Shown: positions 8,275 through 16,426, counted from the first letter of the stretch. The stretch: DNA of 37,738 nucleotides from Mycolicibacterium bacteremicum (GCF_002086115.1 NZ_MVHJ01000041.1:1-37738), one strand, 5' to 3'. Notes: generated by a model not told the origin, from the sequence alone. Translations and numbers: made by a program.

Positions 8275-8636
8275 GCCGATGCCAGCTCGGGCGACAGCAC
8301 GGAGATGTTGCACTGCCGCTGGGTGTCCCCGATCGGCGCCAGGATCCCGCGCAGCTCGTAGTATTCCTGCGAGTTGGCGGTGAAGTAGGCGCGGATGTTG
8401 GCCGACGCGACATCGCGCGGCTGGGTGCGAGCGGCCTGGACCACCTGGTTGGCGCCCGGGTGGCTGCTCAGATAGGCACTCGCCGCGCCGGTGACCGAGC
8501 TGACGGTGCCGGCCACCGCGTCGGGGCTGCAGTTCGGGGCAGCCGATGCGGTGGGGGCCGCCACCAGTGCCGCCGCGGCGACTCCCAGCAACGCACCCGC
8601 AGCTGCCCGGCGAATCATTGTGTCGTTGTTCTTCAT
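8250..8636 (-). CDS. Secreted haemophore-like protein (Rv0203 family)
   Basis: This 128-residue protein has a Sec signal peptide (cleavage near ASA, residues 30-32) and a small helical mature domain with two Cys (36 and 109) able to form a disulfide. It matches the mycobacterial haemophore Rv0203 in C-x-x-x-x-V-A-x-T-V, YLxSHPxxNQ and the spacing that follows. Of the haem-contacting residues reported for Rv0203 (Tyr59, His63, His89), the first two are kept as Tyr55 and His59, while the third aligns with Tyr84 in IRAYFTANS. Rv0203 delivers haem to MmpL3 and MmpL11 and sits beside mmpL3 in M. tuberculosis; here the gene is about 21 kb from mmpL3. A weak AAGGA precedes the ATG. Haem binding is inferred. 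Confidence 0.85.
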   Translation of the reverse strand: MKNNDTMIRRAAAGALLGVAAAALVAAPTASAAPNCSPDAVAGTVSSVTGAASAYLSSHPGANQVVQAARTQPRDVASANIRAYFTANSQEYYELRGILAPIGDTQRQCNISVLSPELASAYSEFMAG

Positions 8637-8910
8637 GGTTGAGGTGTCCTTCGAATTTCGGACTGTCGCGCGCCTTCATCTAGACGCGCCGGATGTCATC
8701 CCAGACCCGAAAACCACGGTACGCGTGTCGCGTTGGGACTCCCGGTCGGTACAGACGTCGCATTACCCATCGGCGGCCGGTGTTACACCCGCAGCGCGTG
8801 ACGTCGGTCGCAATCCGGCCGGATCCGTTCAGGATCGGGACCGATTTCTTATCTCGGGCGGCAAACCTTTAATTGATCGTGATCTGCACTGTGACCGGAT
8901 TGTTATCCAG
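8637..8910. other. Intergenic region, haemophore leader side
   Basis: These 274 bp separate the start of the haemophore gene from the stop of the decarboxylase gene. I find no convincing ORF, RNA gene or IdeR-type iron box. The part from about 8845 to 8910 is relatively AT-rich and would be the 3' flank of the decarboxylase gene; no clear intrinsic terminator hairpin is visible there. The haemophore promoter should lie in 8650-8750 but I could not assign -10/-35 elements. Confidence 0.4.
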
Positions 8911-10371
8911 CTACCGCGCCACCACCCGTATGGTGCGCAACTCCGGATCGGCGGGATCGTGGAGATGCATGCCGGCCTGCACACCTGACCGCAGGTACTC
9001 CAGTACCGCATCATCGAGCAGTTCGCCGGGCACCACCGCCGGGATGCCGGGCGGATACGGTGTGACCTGCTCGGCCGCGATGCGGCCGGCGGCCTGCGCG
9101 ACGGGCACCGACTCGACCGGTCCGAAGAAGGCCTCGCGCGGCAGCATCACGCTGTCCAGTTCGATCTCCGACGGGGCGGGCAACCGGATCTCGGCGGGCT
9201 TGTCGAAGGTGTCGGCCGCCGTCCGCCACTGGGACAGGGCACCGAGAAGACGCCGGGTGGTGTCGACACCGTCCGCGAAGGACTGGGTGGCCAGGATTCG
9301 GCGGTGATCCATCAGTCCGACGTCGATGTGGGCATGTCTGCGCAGCCAATCCCCGGCCTGATAGCCCGAGTTGCCGGCTCCCGAGACGTCGATCAGCACC
9401 TGCAGCACGTCCAGGTCGTGCGAGGCCGACTCACCGAGCAGTTCGTCGTGCATCACCTCCAGGCCATCGATCGCCTCGACATCGGCACGCAGTCCGTGCG
9501 CCAATGACATTGCCCCGGAGAGCAACTCGTGACCGCGGTCGACCATGTGCCGGCGCCATCCGTCGATTGCCGCGTACACCATGGCATTCGGACTGGTGGT
9601 CATCAGCAGGTCGGCGCATTCGGCGAGCCGGTCCTTGTCGACCAGGTCACCCTGCAGGTGGAACACCGAGCCCTGTTCGAAGCCGGCACCCATCTTGTGC
9701 ACGCTGACCACGCACAGATCGGCCCCGGCATCCATGGCCCAGGTCGGCAGATCCTCGTGGAAGGGCAGGTGCGCACCCCACGCCTCGTCGACGATCAGCG
9801 GTTTACCGCGGGCATGGCAGATCTCGGCCATCGACCGCAGGTCGGCACAGGTGCCGTACGGGCTGGGGCTCACGATGAGCGCACCGGCGGCGTCGGGGTG
9901 GCGGTCCCACGCCTCGGCCAGTTGGCGTGGCGAGGGCGGGTGGGACAGGTGCCGGGCGGCATCCCACTGCGGGGAGACCCAGCGCGGTTGCACACCGGCG
10001 AAGATCAGACCCGCCACGATCGATTTGTGACTGTCACGGCCGACGATCAGGCTGCCGTCCCCGCCGGCCACCGCCATCATGGCGGCCTTCACCGATAGCG
10101 AACTGCCGCAGGTGGAGAACCAGGCGTGGTCGGCACCGACCGCGTCGGCCATCAGCTCCTCGGCGTGCTCCAGGTAGCCGTTGCTGGTGTGCCAGTCGTC
10201 CAGGCCGCCGGCGGCCAGCACATCGTCGAGGAAGGGGTCCCGGCCGAGCACCCGCAGCGTCCTCGGGTCGACCCCGCGACCCTGCCGGTGACCGGGTGGC
10301 GAGAAGCCGTACCGGTGGGACTGCTGATAGTCGGCCATCGCGTCGAGTATTGGAGCCACCGTCTGATCCAT
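8911..10371 (-). CDS. Orn/Lys/Arg-type PLP decarboxylase
   Basis: This 486-residue fold-type I PLP enzyme resembles the Orn/Lys/Arg decarboxylase family and mycobacterial Rv2531c. The Schiff-base lysine is Lys226 in SVHKMGAG, the PLP-contacting Asp is Asp195 in VDEAWGAH, and the phosphate-binding stretch STCGSSLSVK is at 86-95. The reaction would be decarboxylation of a basic amino acid to a polyamine or diamine. The size fits the short form that lacks the N-terminal response-regulator-like wing domain of enterobacterial enzymes. I start at ATG 10371 (MDQTVAPIL) because upstream residues have no family similarity. It is divergent from the 46-residue protein gene at 10448, with a 76-bp gap. 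Substrate specificity is not visible. Confidence 0.9.
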   Translation of the reverse strand: MDQTVAPILDAMADYQQSHRYGFSPPGHRQGRGVDPRTLRVLGRDPFLDDVLAAGGLDDWHTSNGYLEHAEELMADAVGADHAWFSTCGSSLSVKAAMMAVAGGDGSLIVGRDSHKSIVAGLIFAGVQPRWVSPQWDAARHLSHPPSPRQLAEAWDRHPDAAGALIVSPSPYGTCADLRSMAEICHARGKPLIVDEAWGAHLPFHEDLPTWAMDAGADLCVVSVHKMGAGFEQGSVFHLQGDLVDKDRLAECADLLMTTSPNAMVYAAIDGWRRHMVDRGHELLSGAMSLAHGLRADVEAIDGLEVMHDELLGESASHDLDVLQVLIDVSGAGNSGYQAGDWLRRHAHIDVGLMDHRRILATQSFADGVDTTRRLLGALSQWRTAADTFDKPAEIRLPAPSEIELDSVMLPREAFFGPVESVPVAQAAGRIAAEQVTPYPPGIPAVVPGELLDDAVLEYLRSGVQAGMHLHDPADPELRTIRVVAR

Positions 10372-10447
10372 GGCGCCCGGGTACCCGCGGCCGGTTTCGC
10401 TACACCGCGCGCCGGGTAGCCAGGCCGGGCCCGAGAGGAGGGACACC

Positions 10448-10588
10448 ATGCCAAAAGGCAAAGGCGTGTACGTCGACGACGAGAATGAGCCGGAGGACGA
10501 GTCCTCCAAGGCCCGGGCGGCCGATCGGGCCGAGCGGGGGGATCCCACCCCCGACGTTCCCGACCAGGGAACCGAGCCGCCTGACTGA
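10448..10588 (+). CDS. Small acidic hypothetical protein, 46 residues
   Basis: An ATG at 10448 with a strong AGGAGGGA Shine-Dalgarno opens a 46-codon gene. The product begins MPKGKGVYVDDENEPEDE and is otherwise rich in Asp, Glu, Pro and Arg, with no hydrophobic core, so it is probably disordered. The strong ribosome site and clean ends make it credible despite the length. I do not recognise a family with a known function. Its TGA directly abuts the stop codon of the convergent amidohydrolase. Confidence 0.7.
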   Translation: MPKGKGVYVDDENEPEDESSKARAADRAERGDPTPDVPDQGTEPPD

Positions 10589-11893
10589 TCAGGGACGCCG
10601 GTGGGTGAGTTCGCCACCGATGACGGTGGCAACCACCGACCGCGCGTCCAGTTCGGCTAGCATCTGCTGCGGCGCCACATCCAGGACACACAGGTCACCC
10701 GGCTCGCCCGGGTCGATGGTTCGCGCGACCGTCGGTGCGCCGGCGGTGCCCAGGAACAGCTCCAGCGCCGTGCGGGCGTCGATGCGCTCAGCCGCCCCGA
10801 GCACGGTGCCGGCCGGCGTGCGGCGATTGACGGCGGCGCGCATCGCCGCCCACGGGTCGGCCTCGCCGAACGGGGCGTCGGTGGACAGCGCCACCGGGAT
10901 GCCCGCCTGCAGCAGCGAGCGCACCCGCCAGAGTTCGTGCTGCCGCTCGGCGGGCACGTCGGTCAGGTACTGATCTCCGCGCTCGGCGACGAAGTTCGGC
11001 TGGGTCACCACCGTGACGGCGAGTTCGACGAGGTCGGCCAGACAATCGTCGGGCACCACCGCCGCATGCTCGATGCGGTCGCCGGGGTGGCTGCCCGCGG
11101 CACGCAGGGCGGCGATCGAGATCACCAGTTGCGCTGCGGTCACGCAGTGCAGCGCCACCGGTGCGTCGTCGCGGTGGCGGCGCTCGATGAAGGCGGTGAG
11201 CTCGGCGAGGTCGAGGCTGTCGTCGTGCAGGATGCGCTTGCCCGGTGCCAGGTGGTGAACGGCCTGGCGCAGACCGCCGTGCCGGTGCGTCTCTTCGAGT
11301 TTGACGATGTCGATGATGTCGAGATCGGGTGTGGCATCGGTGATTCCGGTGACACCCAGGGCACTGAGCCGACGGCTCAGATCGTCGAGCACGGTGTCCC
11401 GCCGCTGCAGGGCATCCGACCAGGACCGGTCGGCACTGCGCAGTCGGCCATCCGGGTGCCCGGACAGGCCGACGGCCGCCAGCCCGGCCGAGTTCAGCGT
11501 CCAGAGCACACCGCTGCGGTGCTGGATGCGCACCGGCACCGACGGTGCGAGTTCGTCGAGGACAGCGCGATCCAGCGGTCCTGCCACCGCCTCGTGGTAG
11601 CCGACCGCGCGGATCCAGCCGTCCGAGCCGACCTCGGCTGCGCCGAGGACGCGGGCCAGGTCATCGCGGCCGTGTACCTCGCCGGTTCCCACCCGCACCG
11701 AATCCGCGGCCGCCGCAGCCGAATGCACGTGCAGGTGATGATCGTGCAGGCCGGGAATGACCGCGCCCCCTGCGGCATCGAGCACCTGCTCACCGGGTTC
11801 CGGTGTGATCCCGGGGGCAACCTCGGTGATCACCGGGCCGGTCCGGATATCGGCAATCCGGCCGTCGAGCAGATGGGCCTGTCGAATCAGCAT
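10589..11893 (-). CDS. Metal-dependent amidohydrolase (YtcJ-like)
   Basis: This 434-residue amidohydrolase-superfamily protein starts with the usual N-terminal beta domain and the metal motif in PGLHDHHLHVH (His50-His57). Later features are HCVTAAQL, RIEHAAVVPDD and STDAPFGEADPW, the last matching the conserved Asp at the end of the barrel, then a C-terminal beta segment ending GELTH. This fits the amidohydrolase family 3/YtcJ group, imidases and amidases of mostly unknown substrate. Its ATG overlaps the stop codon of the CoA-transferase gene by 7 bp, so the two are probably translationally coupled. Together they suggest processing of an acyl or imide metabolite, which is inference. Confidence 0.88.
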   Translation of the reverse strand: MLIRQAHLLDGRIADIRTGPVITEVAPGITPEPGEQVLDAAGGAVIPGLHDHHLHVHSAAAAADSVRVGTGEVHGRDDLARVLGAAEVGSDGWIRAVGYHEAVAGPLDRAVLDELAPSVPVRIQHRSGVLWTLNSAGLAAVGLSGHPDGRLRSADRSWSDALQRRDTVLDDLSRRLSALGVTGITDATPDLDIIDIVKLEETHRHGGLRQAVHHLAPGKRILHDDSLDLAELTAFIERRHRDDAPVALHCVTAAQLVISIAALRAAGSHPGDRIEHAAVVPDDCLADLVELAVTVVTQPNFVAERGDQYLTDVPAERQHELWRVRSLLQAGIPVALSTDAPFGEADPWAAMRAAVNRRTPAGTVLGAAERIDARTALELFLGTAGAPTVARTIDPGEPGDLCVLDVAPQQMLAELDARSVVATVIGGELTHRRP

Positions 11894-12996
11894 GTCAGCG
11901 AGAGCCTTTCGGTCACCAGTGAGCGCACCGCCGCATTGTCATAACCCAACCGCGAGGCCGCCGGACCATCCTGCGGGATTGCGGGTTCCCGGCGCGCCCC
12001 GCCGAGAAACGGTACGTACCCGACCGCGGTCGCGGCCATCGAGATCTCGATGAGTTCACCCCCGCCGCGGGCCAGCGAATCGGCCACGGCGGCCGCTGCG
12101 TGCAGACCCGTCAGCGGGTCGGCGATCGCATCGCCGACGAAGACCGGCCCGGCCGCATCGTATTCGACCAGTCCGCCCGCCACCGCCGCGTCATCGCCGA
12201 AGGCCACCCGGGCGGCGGCATCCCCCTCGGTTCCGTAGCCGGTGATGCGCAGCCACACCCGACCGGCGCGGGCGGCGATGTCCGACGGGCCGAGCCGGCG
12301 GCGATGCAGCGCCGCGGGCCGCGACCCCTCGATGACCACGTCGGCGACCGACAGCAGCGCACGGATGTCCGCGTCATCGTCGAAATCGACTGTATACGAG
12401 AGCTTTCCGCGGTTCATCCAATCGAAGAACGGGGTGGGGCCACGGCGGGTGCCATCGGGTCGGGCCGGGCTCTCCACCTTGACCACGGTGGCACCGGCGC
12501 GGTGGAGCAGCTGGCCGCACAACGGGCCTGCCCACATCGACGACAGATCGGCCACCAGCAGCGGCGCCCCCGGCGCCCGGCGCGGCCCGAGCGGAACCAC
12601 CCGCGGCGGCGCGAACTGCGCCTCGCCGAGCACGGCCGCCGGGATACCCAACAGTTGTGCGCGGGCCACGGCGTCGGCGGCCGACCGGTGCGCGACCCAT
12701 CCCCGCACGGCCGCCCAGTAATCGGAGGGCATCGTGTCGACCTGTATCAGGGCGGCCACCGCGTCGATGTCGTCGGGCCGCGACAGTGTGACGGCGCACC
12801 ACGTGTCGGTGCTGCGCAACAGCCGGGTGGCTCCGCCGGCCGAGGTCCGGCCGCGTGCCGCGAGTCCGAGCAGGGCGGCGCGCCCGCCGACCAGTTCCGT
12901 GGCGTCCAGCGCCACCCCGGTACGTGCGGTGAAGTCCGCGGCCTGCCGCTGGGCCCGGGTGCACAGCGCGGCCGGCAGGCTCAGTACGCCGTCCAT
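11887..12996 (-). CDS. Class III CoA-transferase with permuted segment order
   Basis: This 369-residue protein belongs to the CaiB/BaiF/Frc family, which moves CoA between carboxylic acids. The usual N-terminal block appears only from residue 147: VADLSSMWAGPLCGQLLHRA, VVKVESP, NRGKLSYTVDF and VVIEGSRPAAL. The catalytic Asp is probably Asp293 in ADPLTGLH (compare Frc Asp169 in GDSNTGMH). Residues 1-145 instead resemble the region that normally follows, for example GGATRLLRSTDTWCAVTL and LLGIPAAVLGE (typical AGVPxxPV). The chain ends about 75 residues after the catalytic Asp, where canonical members continue much further. This suggests a circular permutation. Start is ATG 12996, with GTG 12999 as an alternative. 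It lies 28 bp after the Rv0216 homologue and is coupled to the amidohydrolase. Confidence 0.85.
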   Translation of the reverse strand: MDGVLSLPAALCTRAQRQAADFTARTGVALDATELVGGRAALLGLAARGRTSAGGATRLLRSTDTWCAVTLSRPDDIDAVAALIQVDTMPSDYWAAVRGWVAHRSAADAVARAQLLGIPAAVLGEAQFAPPRVVPLGPRRAPGAPLLVADLSSMWAGPLCGQLLHRAGATVVKVESPARPDGTRRGPTPFFDWMNRGKLSYTVDFDDDADIRALLSVADVVIEGSRPAALHRRRLGPSDIAARAGRVWLRITGYGTEGDAAARVAFGDDAAVAGGLVEYDAAGPVFVGDAIADPLTGLHAAAAVADSLARGGGELIEISMAATAVGYVPFLGGARREPAIPQDGPAASRLGYDNAAVRSLVTERLSLTC

Positions 12997-13024
12997 CACG
13001 TCATTGTGGCCCGGCGGCACGGTT

Positions 13025-13990
13025 CTAGAAGTGCAGTGCGCGGAAACGCCAGTCCAGCACGGGGCGGTCGCCGTCCTGTCCGACGGCGTAGACGACCGAC
13101 CGCAGCCCCAGCCGGACGCCGGCCGGCACCTGTTCGGCGTCCTCGACGTGCAGCTCGCTGTGCAGGGTGTCGCCCTCGTGCACCGGACCGGTGTGGTCAC
13201 AGGATTCCCAGCCCAGCACGGTCGCCAGATTCGGCAGCAGCCTGCTCGCTTGGGCCAGTGCGAGGCCGATGGTGTGCCCGCCGTACACCAGGCGCTGCCC
13301 ACCGACCCGCGAATCATGATGGGTGGCAGCGATGTTGAGCGACAGTCTGGCGAGCTCCGGGGCGCTGGTCACCACGTCGGCGGTGCTGGGCAGCACGGTG
13401 CCGACCAGCGCGGTGTCGAAGGTGCCCGCCAGCGTGCCGCCCGTCCAGTCGACGGTCGGGTCCGGCGGTGCGGGCCGCTCGGCGCCGATGCAGCTCAGAT
13501 CGTCGGCATGACCGGTGACGACGTCGTCGGCGGACAGCGGGAGCATGGCGCAGCGATAGAAGTCCAGCACCGGCCGGCCCTGCTGGTCGGTGGTGCGCAT
13601 CCGCAGTGCCGCCAGACCGGTGCCGGCCCGGCCCGGTCTGGGCGTGTTCTGCCGCAGACCCACGACCTCGGTGCGGGTGGCGAGGGTGTCGCCGAGCACC
13701 GGGAACCGGTGGAAATCCAGTCCCCGGTAGAACAGGTTGGCCTTCACCCGCTGGGTGACGAGCGTGGACTGGCCGATCGCGATATCGCAGACCAGGGCGG
13801 GGTGGGCCAGCGGCGCGGCGGCGCCGGTGACGGTCCGGGCCAGTTCGGCGTCGAGCGCCAGGCGCAGCCGGTCACCGAGGATGCTCTGGTGCACCGCGGC
13901 CGCACCGGCGGTCAGCGTCATCGACGGCGCGGTGTCGAACACATCGCCGACGTGCAGGTCGTCGAAATACGGTCCGCCCGGTCCATCCAT
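13025..13990 (-). CDS. Double-hotdog hydratase-like protein (Rv0216 homologue)
   Basis: This 321-residue protein is very similar to M. tuberculosis Rv0216, which I recall as a double-hotdog structure related to (R)-specific enoyl hydratases. Shared stretches include GGPYFDDL, AAVHQSILGDRLRL, TLVTQRVKANLFYRGL and RLVYGGHTIGLALAQASRLL. The canonical hydratase Asp/His pair was reported as not fully kept in Rv0216, so the substrate and reaction are uncertain; acyl-CoA-like ligands are expected. ATG 13990 begins right before the conserved GGPYFDD. A TAGAGT -10 eight bases upstream suggests its own promoter. It heads a minus-strand operon with the CoA-transferase and amidohydrolase. Confidence 0.92.
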   Translation of the reverse strand: MDGPGGPYFDDLHVGDVFDTAPSMTLTAGAAAVHQSILGDRLRLALDAELARTVTGAAAPLAHPALVCDIAIGQSTLVTQRVKANLFYRGLDFHRFPVLGDTLATRTEVVGLRQNTPRPGRAGTGLAALRMRTTDQQGRPVLDFYRCAMLPLSADDVVTGHADDLSCIGAERPAPPDPTVDWTGGTLAGTFDTALVGTVLPSTADVVTSAPELARLSLNIAATHHDSRVGGQRLVYGGHTIGLALAQASRLLPNLATVLGWESCDHTGPVHEGDTLHSELHVEDAEQVPAGVRLGLRSVVYAVGQDGDRPVLDWRFRALHF

Positions 13991-13998
13991 GGATCCGG

Positions 13999-14004
13999 AC
14001 TCTA
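13999..14004 (-). promoter_or_regulatory. -10 element of Rv0216 homologue
   Basis: TAGAGT on the minus strand, eight bases before the ATG at 13990, in the 16-bp gap after the ArsR stop codon. It would give a leaderless or nearly leaderless mRNA independent of the ArsR/MFS operon. Confidence 0.42.
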
Positions 14005-14006
14005 TT

Positions 14007-14372
14007 TCAGGCGTGCGGCGGTTCTCCGGTGACCCGGTGATCGGCATGGTTGAGGCCCTCCCGCACCAGCCGGCCCAGATGGCCGTCGCGCAACCGGTAG
14101 TAGACGCGGCGGCCGTCCTTGCGGGTGTCGACCAGCCGGGCGAAGCGCAGCTTGGCAAGGTGCTGGCTGATCGAGGTGCGCGACCCGCCGGTGGCCTCGG
14201 CCAGCGCGCTGACATCGGCCTCACCCTGGGTCAGTAGCCAGAGCAGGTGCAGGCGGGTGGGGTCGGCCAGCATCCGGAACGTGTCACTGGCCGCGTCGAG
14301 GCGGTCACGGTCCGGTGCGCCCGCGTGGACCAGACTGGGCGCGTCGGTCGGCGCGGTCGGCGTCCTGTCCAT
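14007..14372 (-). CDS. ArsR/SmtB-family metal sensor, NmtR-like
   Basis: This 121-residue winged-helix repressor carries the ArsR HTH (about 45-90, with GGSRTSISQHLAKLR as recognition helix). In the last helix Asp96, His98, His109 and His112 form D-x-H-x10-H-x2-H, the alpha-5 site of SmtB and, with four matching ligands, of the mycobacterial Ni/Co sensor NmtR (Asp91, His93, His104, His107). A further His120 lies near the C-terminus, comparable to NmtR His116. There are no cysteines, so an alpha-3 thiolate site is excluded. The gene overlaps the 3' end of the MFS gene by 68 bp and is therefore co-transcribed with it. It probably represses this operon at the palindrome 15572-15601 and releases with Ni, Co or Zn. 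Metal identity is inferred. Confidence 0.88.
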   Translation of the reverse strand: MDRTPTAPTDAPSLVHAGAPDRDRLDAASDTFRMLADPTRLHLLWLLTQGEADVSALAEATGGSRTSISQHLAKLRFARLVDTRKDGRRVYYRLRDGHLGRLVREGLNHADHRVTGEPPHA

Positions 14373-15558
14373 CGACGAGCTGCCCCCTCCCGCGGGTCGT
14401 GATGCGGACCGCCGCTGCGGCCGCCCCTGTTGCGAGGATAGCCAGGATCGTTGCGGCCAGCCCGTGATCGACGCCCGCGCCCACCCACCCGGCGATCGGA
14501 TAGGTCAGCAGGAAGCCGGCGTGCGACAGCGAGAACTGGGCGGTGAACACCGCGGTGCGGTCCGGGCCGGTGCGGGCCAGTAGTCGGCCGGCCGGGGTGG
14601 TGACCATGGCGGTGGCCGCGCCGAGCGCCGCCCACAGTGCCATCAGTACCGGCCGGCCGGGCGTGGTCACGCTGAGCACGGCGGCGGTCACGGCCAGGCC
14701 GGCCGCCGCGCCGACCCCACCGATCATCATCAGGATGCGGTCGGCGACGACGGTCAGCAACCGGGGTGTGCACAGTGCGACGGCCATCGACCCGGCACCG
14801 TAGGCGGCCAGTGTGACCGCCACGTCGGCATCGTCTCCGCCCTGCAGTCCGCGGACGTAGACGACCGTGTTCACCAGCACCAGCGCGGTGGCCGCGGCGA
14901 CCGCCAGGTTCATCGCGAGCAGCGCACGTAAATCGTTGCGGCCGAACATGATCCGCGTGCCTGTCAGCACACGGTCGAGCAACGGTACCTGCTCGGTGCG
15001 ACGTGCCCCGGCCGGCACCGCCGTGCGTCCGACCAGCAGGCCGGACAGCAGGAATCCCCCGGCGGTGGCCACGAACAGTCCGGAGTAGGCCAGCACCGTC
15101 AGCAGCGCGGCCGCGAGCAGCGGGCTGAGCATCGCCTCCAGGTCATAGGCCAGCCGCGACAGCGACAGCCCGCGGGTGTAGTCGCGTTCGTCGACCAGCA
15201 CGGCCGGGATGACCGCCTGGAATGCCGGGGTGAACGTCGCGGACGCGGCCTGCAGGACGAACACCAGCACATACACCTGCCAGGTGTGCCCGACCAGTGG
15301 TAGCGACACCGCGATCGCGGCGCGCACCGCGTCGGCGCCGACCAGCACGGTGCGGGGATGCAGCCGCTCGGTGAGCGTCGACATCACCGGTGCCACAACG
15401 ACATAGGCCACCATCTTGATGGCGAGCACCGTCCCGAGCACCGCGCCGGCCGCGCCGCCGGCCAGGTCATAGGCGAGCAGGCCGAGGGCGACGGTCAGCA
15501 GTCCGGTCCCGGTCAGGGCGATGACCTGGGCGGCGAACAACCGGGCGAAGACGGACAC
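14305..15558 (-). CDS. MFS exporter co-transcribed with ArsR sensor
   Basis: This 417-residue major facilitator superfamily protein has about twelve hydrophobic segments and a central hydrophilic loop (GARRTEQVPLLDRVLTG). The loop between TM2 and TM3 contains ERLHPRTVLVGADAVRA, a form of the family's D/E-R-x-x-R motif. The C-terminal tail is basic. The neighbouring metal sensor suggests efflux of a metal ion or metal chelate, whereas NmtR in M. tuberculosis controls a P-type ATPase. GTG 15558 (MSVFARLFAAQ) is chosen because a CATACT -10 stands six bases before it. Upstream in-frame codons lie inside the palindromic operator and are unlikely starts. Confidence 0.87.
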   Translation of the reverse strand: MSVFARLFAAQVIALTGTGLLTVALGLLAYDLAGGAAGAVLGTVLAIKMVAYVVVAPVMSTLTERLHPRTVLVGADAVRAAIAVSLPLVGHTWQVYVLVFVLQAASATFTPAFQAVIPAVLVDERDYTRGLSLSRLAYDLEAMLSPLLAAALLTVLAYSGLFVATAGGFLLSGLLVGRTAVPAGARRTEQVPLLDRVLTGTRIMFGRNDLRALLAMNLAVAAATALVLVNTVVYVRGLQGGDDADVAVTLAAYGAGSMAVALCTPRLLTVVADRILMMIGGVGAAAGLAVTAAVLSVTTPGRPVLMALWAALGAATAMVTTPAGRLLARTGPDRTAVFTAQFSLSHAGFLLTYPIAGWVGAGVDHGLAATILAILATGAAAAAVRITTRGRGQLVDGQDADRADRRAQSGPRGRTGP

Positions 15559-15564
15559 CGCCCA

Positions 15565-15570
15565 AGTATG
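15565..15570 (-). promoter_or_regulatory. -10 element of leaderless MFS-arsR operon
   Basis: CATACT on the minus strand, six bases before the GTG at 15558. The palindrome 15572-15601 lies immediately upstream and covers the -35 region, so a bound repressor would block RNA polymerase. Confidence 0.5.
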
Positions 15571-15571
15571 C

Positions 15572-15601
15572 ACTACGTGTGCGCACGTGCGCACATATAG
15601 T
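15572..15601. promoter_or_regulatory. Palindromic operator candidate for the ArsR repressor
   Basis: The core TGTGCGCACGTGCGCACA (15578-15595) is a perfect 18-bp palindrome. Flanking ACTA (15572-15575) and TAGT (15598-15601) extend it to 30 bp with only two unpaired positions per arm. It begins two bases upstream of the MFS -10 and ends where the XRE gene stop codon begins (15602). Size and position suit a dimeric ArsR-family repressor. Which protein binds it is inferred. Confidence 0.65.
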
Positions 15602-16420
15602 TCAGATGCCGCGGCTGGCCGCCAGGCTGCCGAGCATCTTGACCGCATCCGCACTCGGTGAACCGGGCGCGGCCTGGTACACCACCAGCTCCTGACCGGG
15701 CGCGGAGCGCACCGCGAACGTCTGTAGCCCGAGGGTCACGGTGCCGACCTCGGGATGCCGGAAGACCTTGGTGTCCAGCGTCTTTCCCCGGACATCGTGG
15801 CGAGCCCACAGCTGTGCGAACTCCGGGCTGGTGGCCAGCAGCTCGGTGAGCACCGCGACCACCCGCGGGTCACCGGGCTGCTCGCCATGGTTGCGCCGGA
15901 AACCCGCCACCGAATTCGCCGCGATGCGCGGCCAGTCGGCGTAGAACTCCCGGGCCCGCGGCTCGGTGAACACCAGTGTCATCAGGTTGCCGTGCGCACC
16001 GAAATCCCCGAACAGCGCCTCGGCGATCGGATTGGCCGCCAACACATCATAGGCCCGGTTGTAGACCAGCGCCGGGTTGTCCGGCCACGCCGCCATCAGC
16101 TGCAGCAGAGCGGGATCCACCCGGTCGGGGGCGACCGGCCCCGGTGCCGGTGCGGCCTGGCCGCCCAACCGGAACAGGTGTGCGCGGCCGTCCTCATCCA
16201 GACGCAGCGCGGTCGCCAGCGCCTCCAGAACCTGGACCGACGGTGATCGTTCCCGGCCCTGCTCGAGGCGGACGTAGTAGTCGACGCTCACCCCGGCCAG
16301 GTGGGCCACCTCCTCGCGACGCAGACCGGGCACCCGGCGCAGGCCCACGCTGACCAGTCCGACGTCCGCGGGCCCGAGCAGGGCCCGCCGGCTGCGCAGA
16401 AAATCCCCGAATTCCGGCAT
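15602..16420 (-). CDS. XRE-family regulator with MmyB-like ligand domain
   Basis: This 272-residue regulator has an N-terminal Cro/C1-type HTH (about 8-75; RREEVAHLAGVSVDYYVRLEQGR is the core) and a C-terminal MmyB-like domain (about 95-272) with WPDNPALVYNRAYDVLAANP and a GTVTLGLQTFAV segment. MmyB-like domains bind hydrophobic ligands such as fatty acids. Such regulators commonly stand divergent to a short-chain dehydrogenase, as here (SDR at 16507). The ATG at 16420 is favoured by a TACTGT -10 six bases upstream. An imperfect palindrome in the shared intergenic region could be its operator. Downstream the gene ends next to the MFS-arsR operator. Confidence 0.9.
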   Translation of the reverse strand: MPEFGDFLRSRRALLGPADVGLVSVGLRRVPGLRREEVAHLAGVSVDYYVRLEQGRERSPSVQVLEALATALRLDEDGRAHLFRLGGQAAPAPGPVAPDRVDPALLQLMAAWPDNPALVYNRAYDVLAANPIAEALFGDFGAHGNLMTLVFTEPRAREFYADWPRIAANSVAGFRRNHGEQPGDPRVVAVLTELLATSPEFAQLWARHDVRGKTLDTKVFRHPEVGTVTLGLQTFAVRSAPGQELVVYQAAPGSPSADAVKMLGSLAASRGI

Positions 16421-16426
16421 ATGGCC

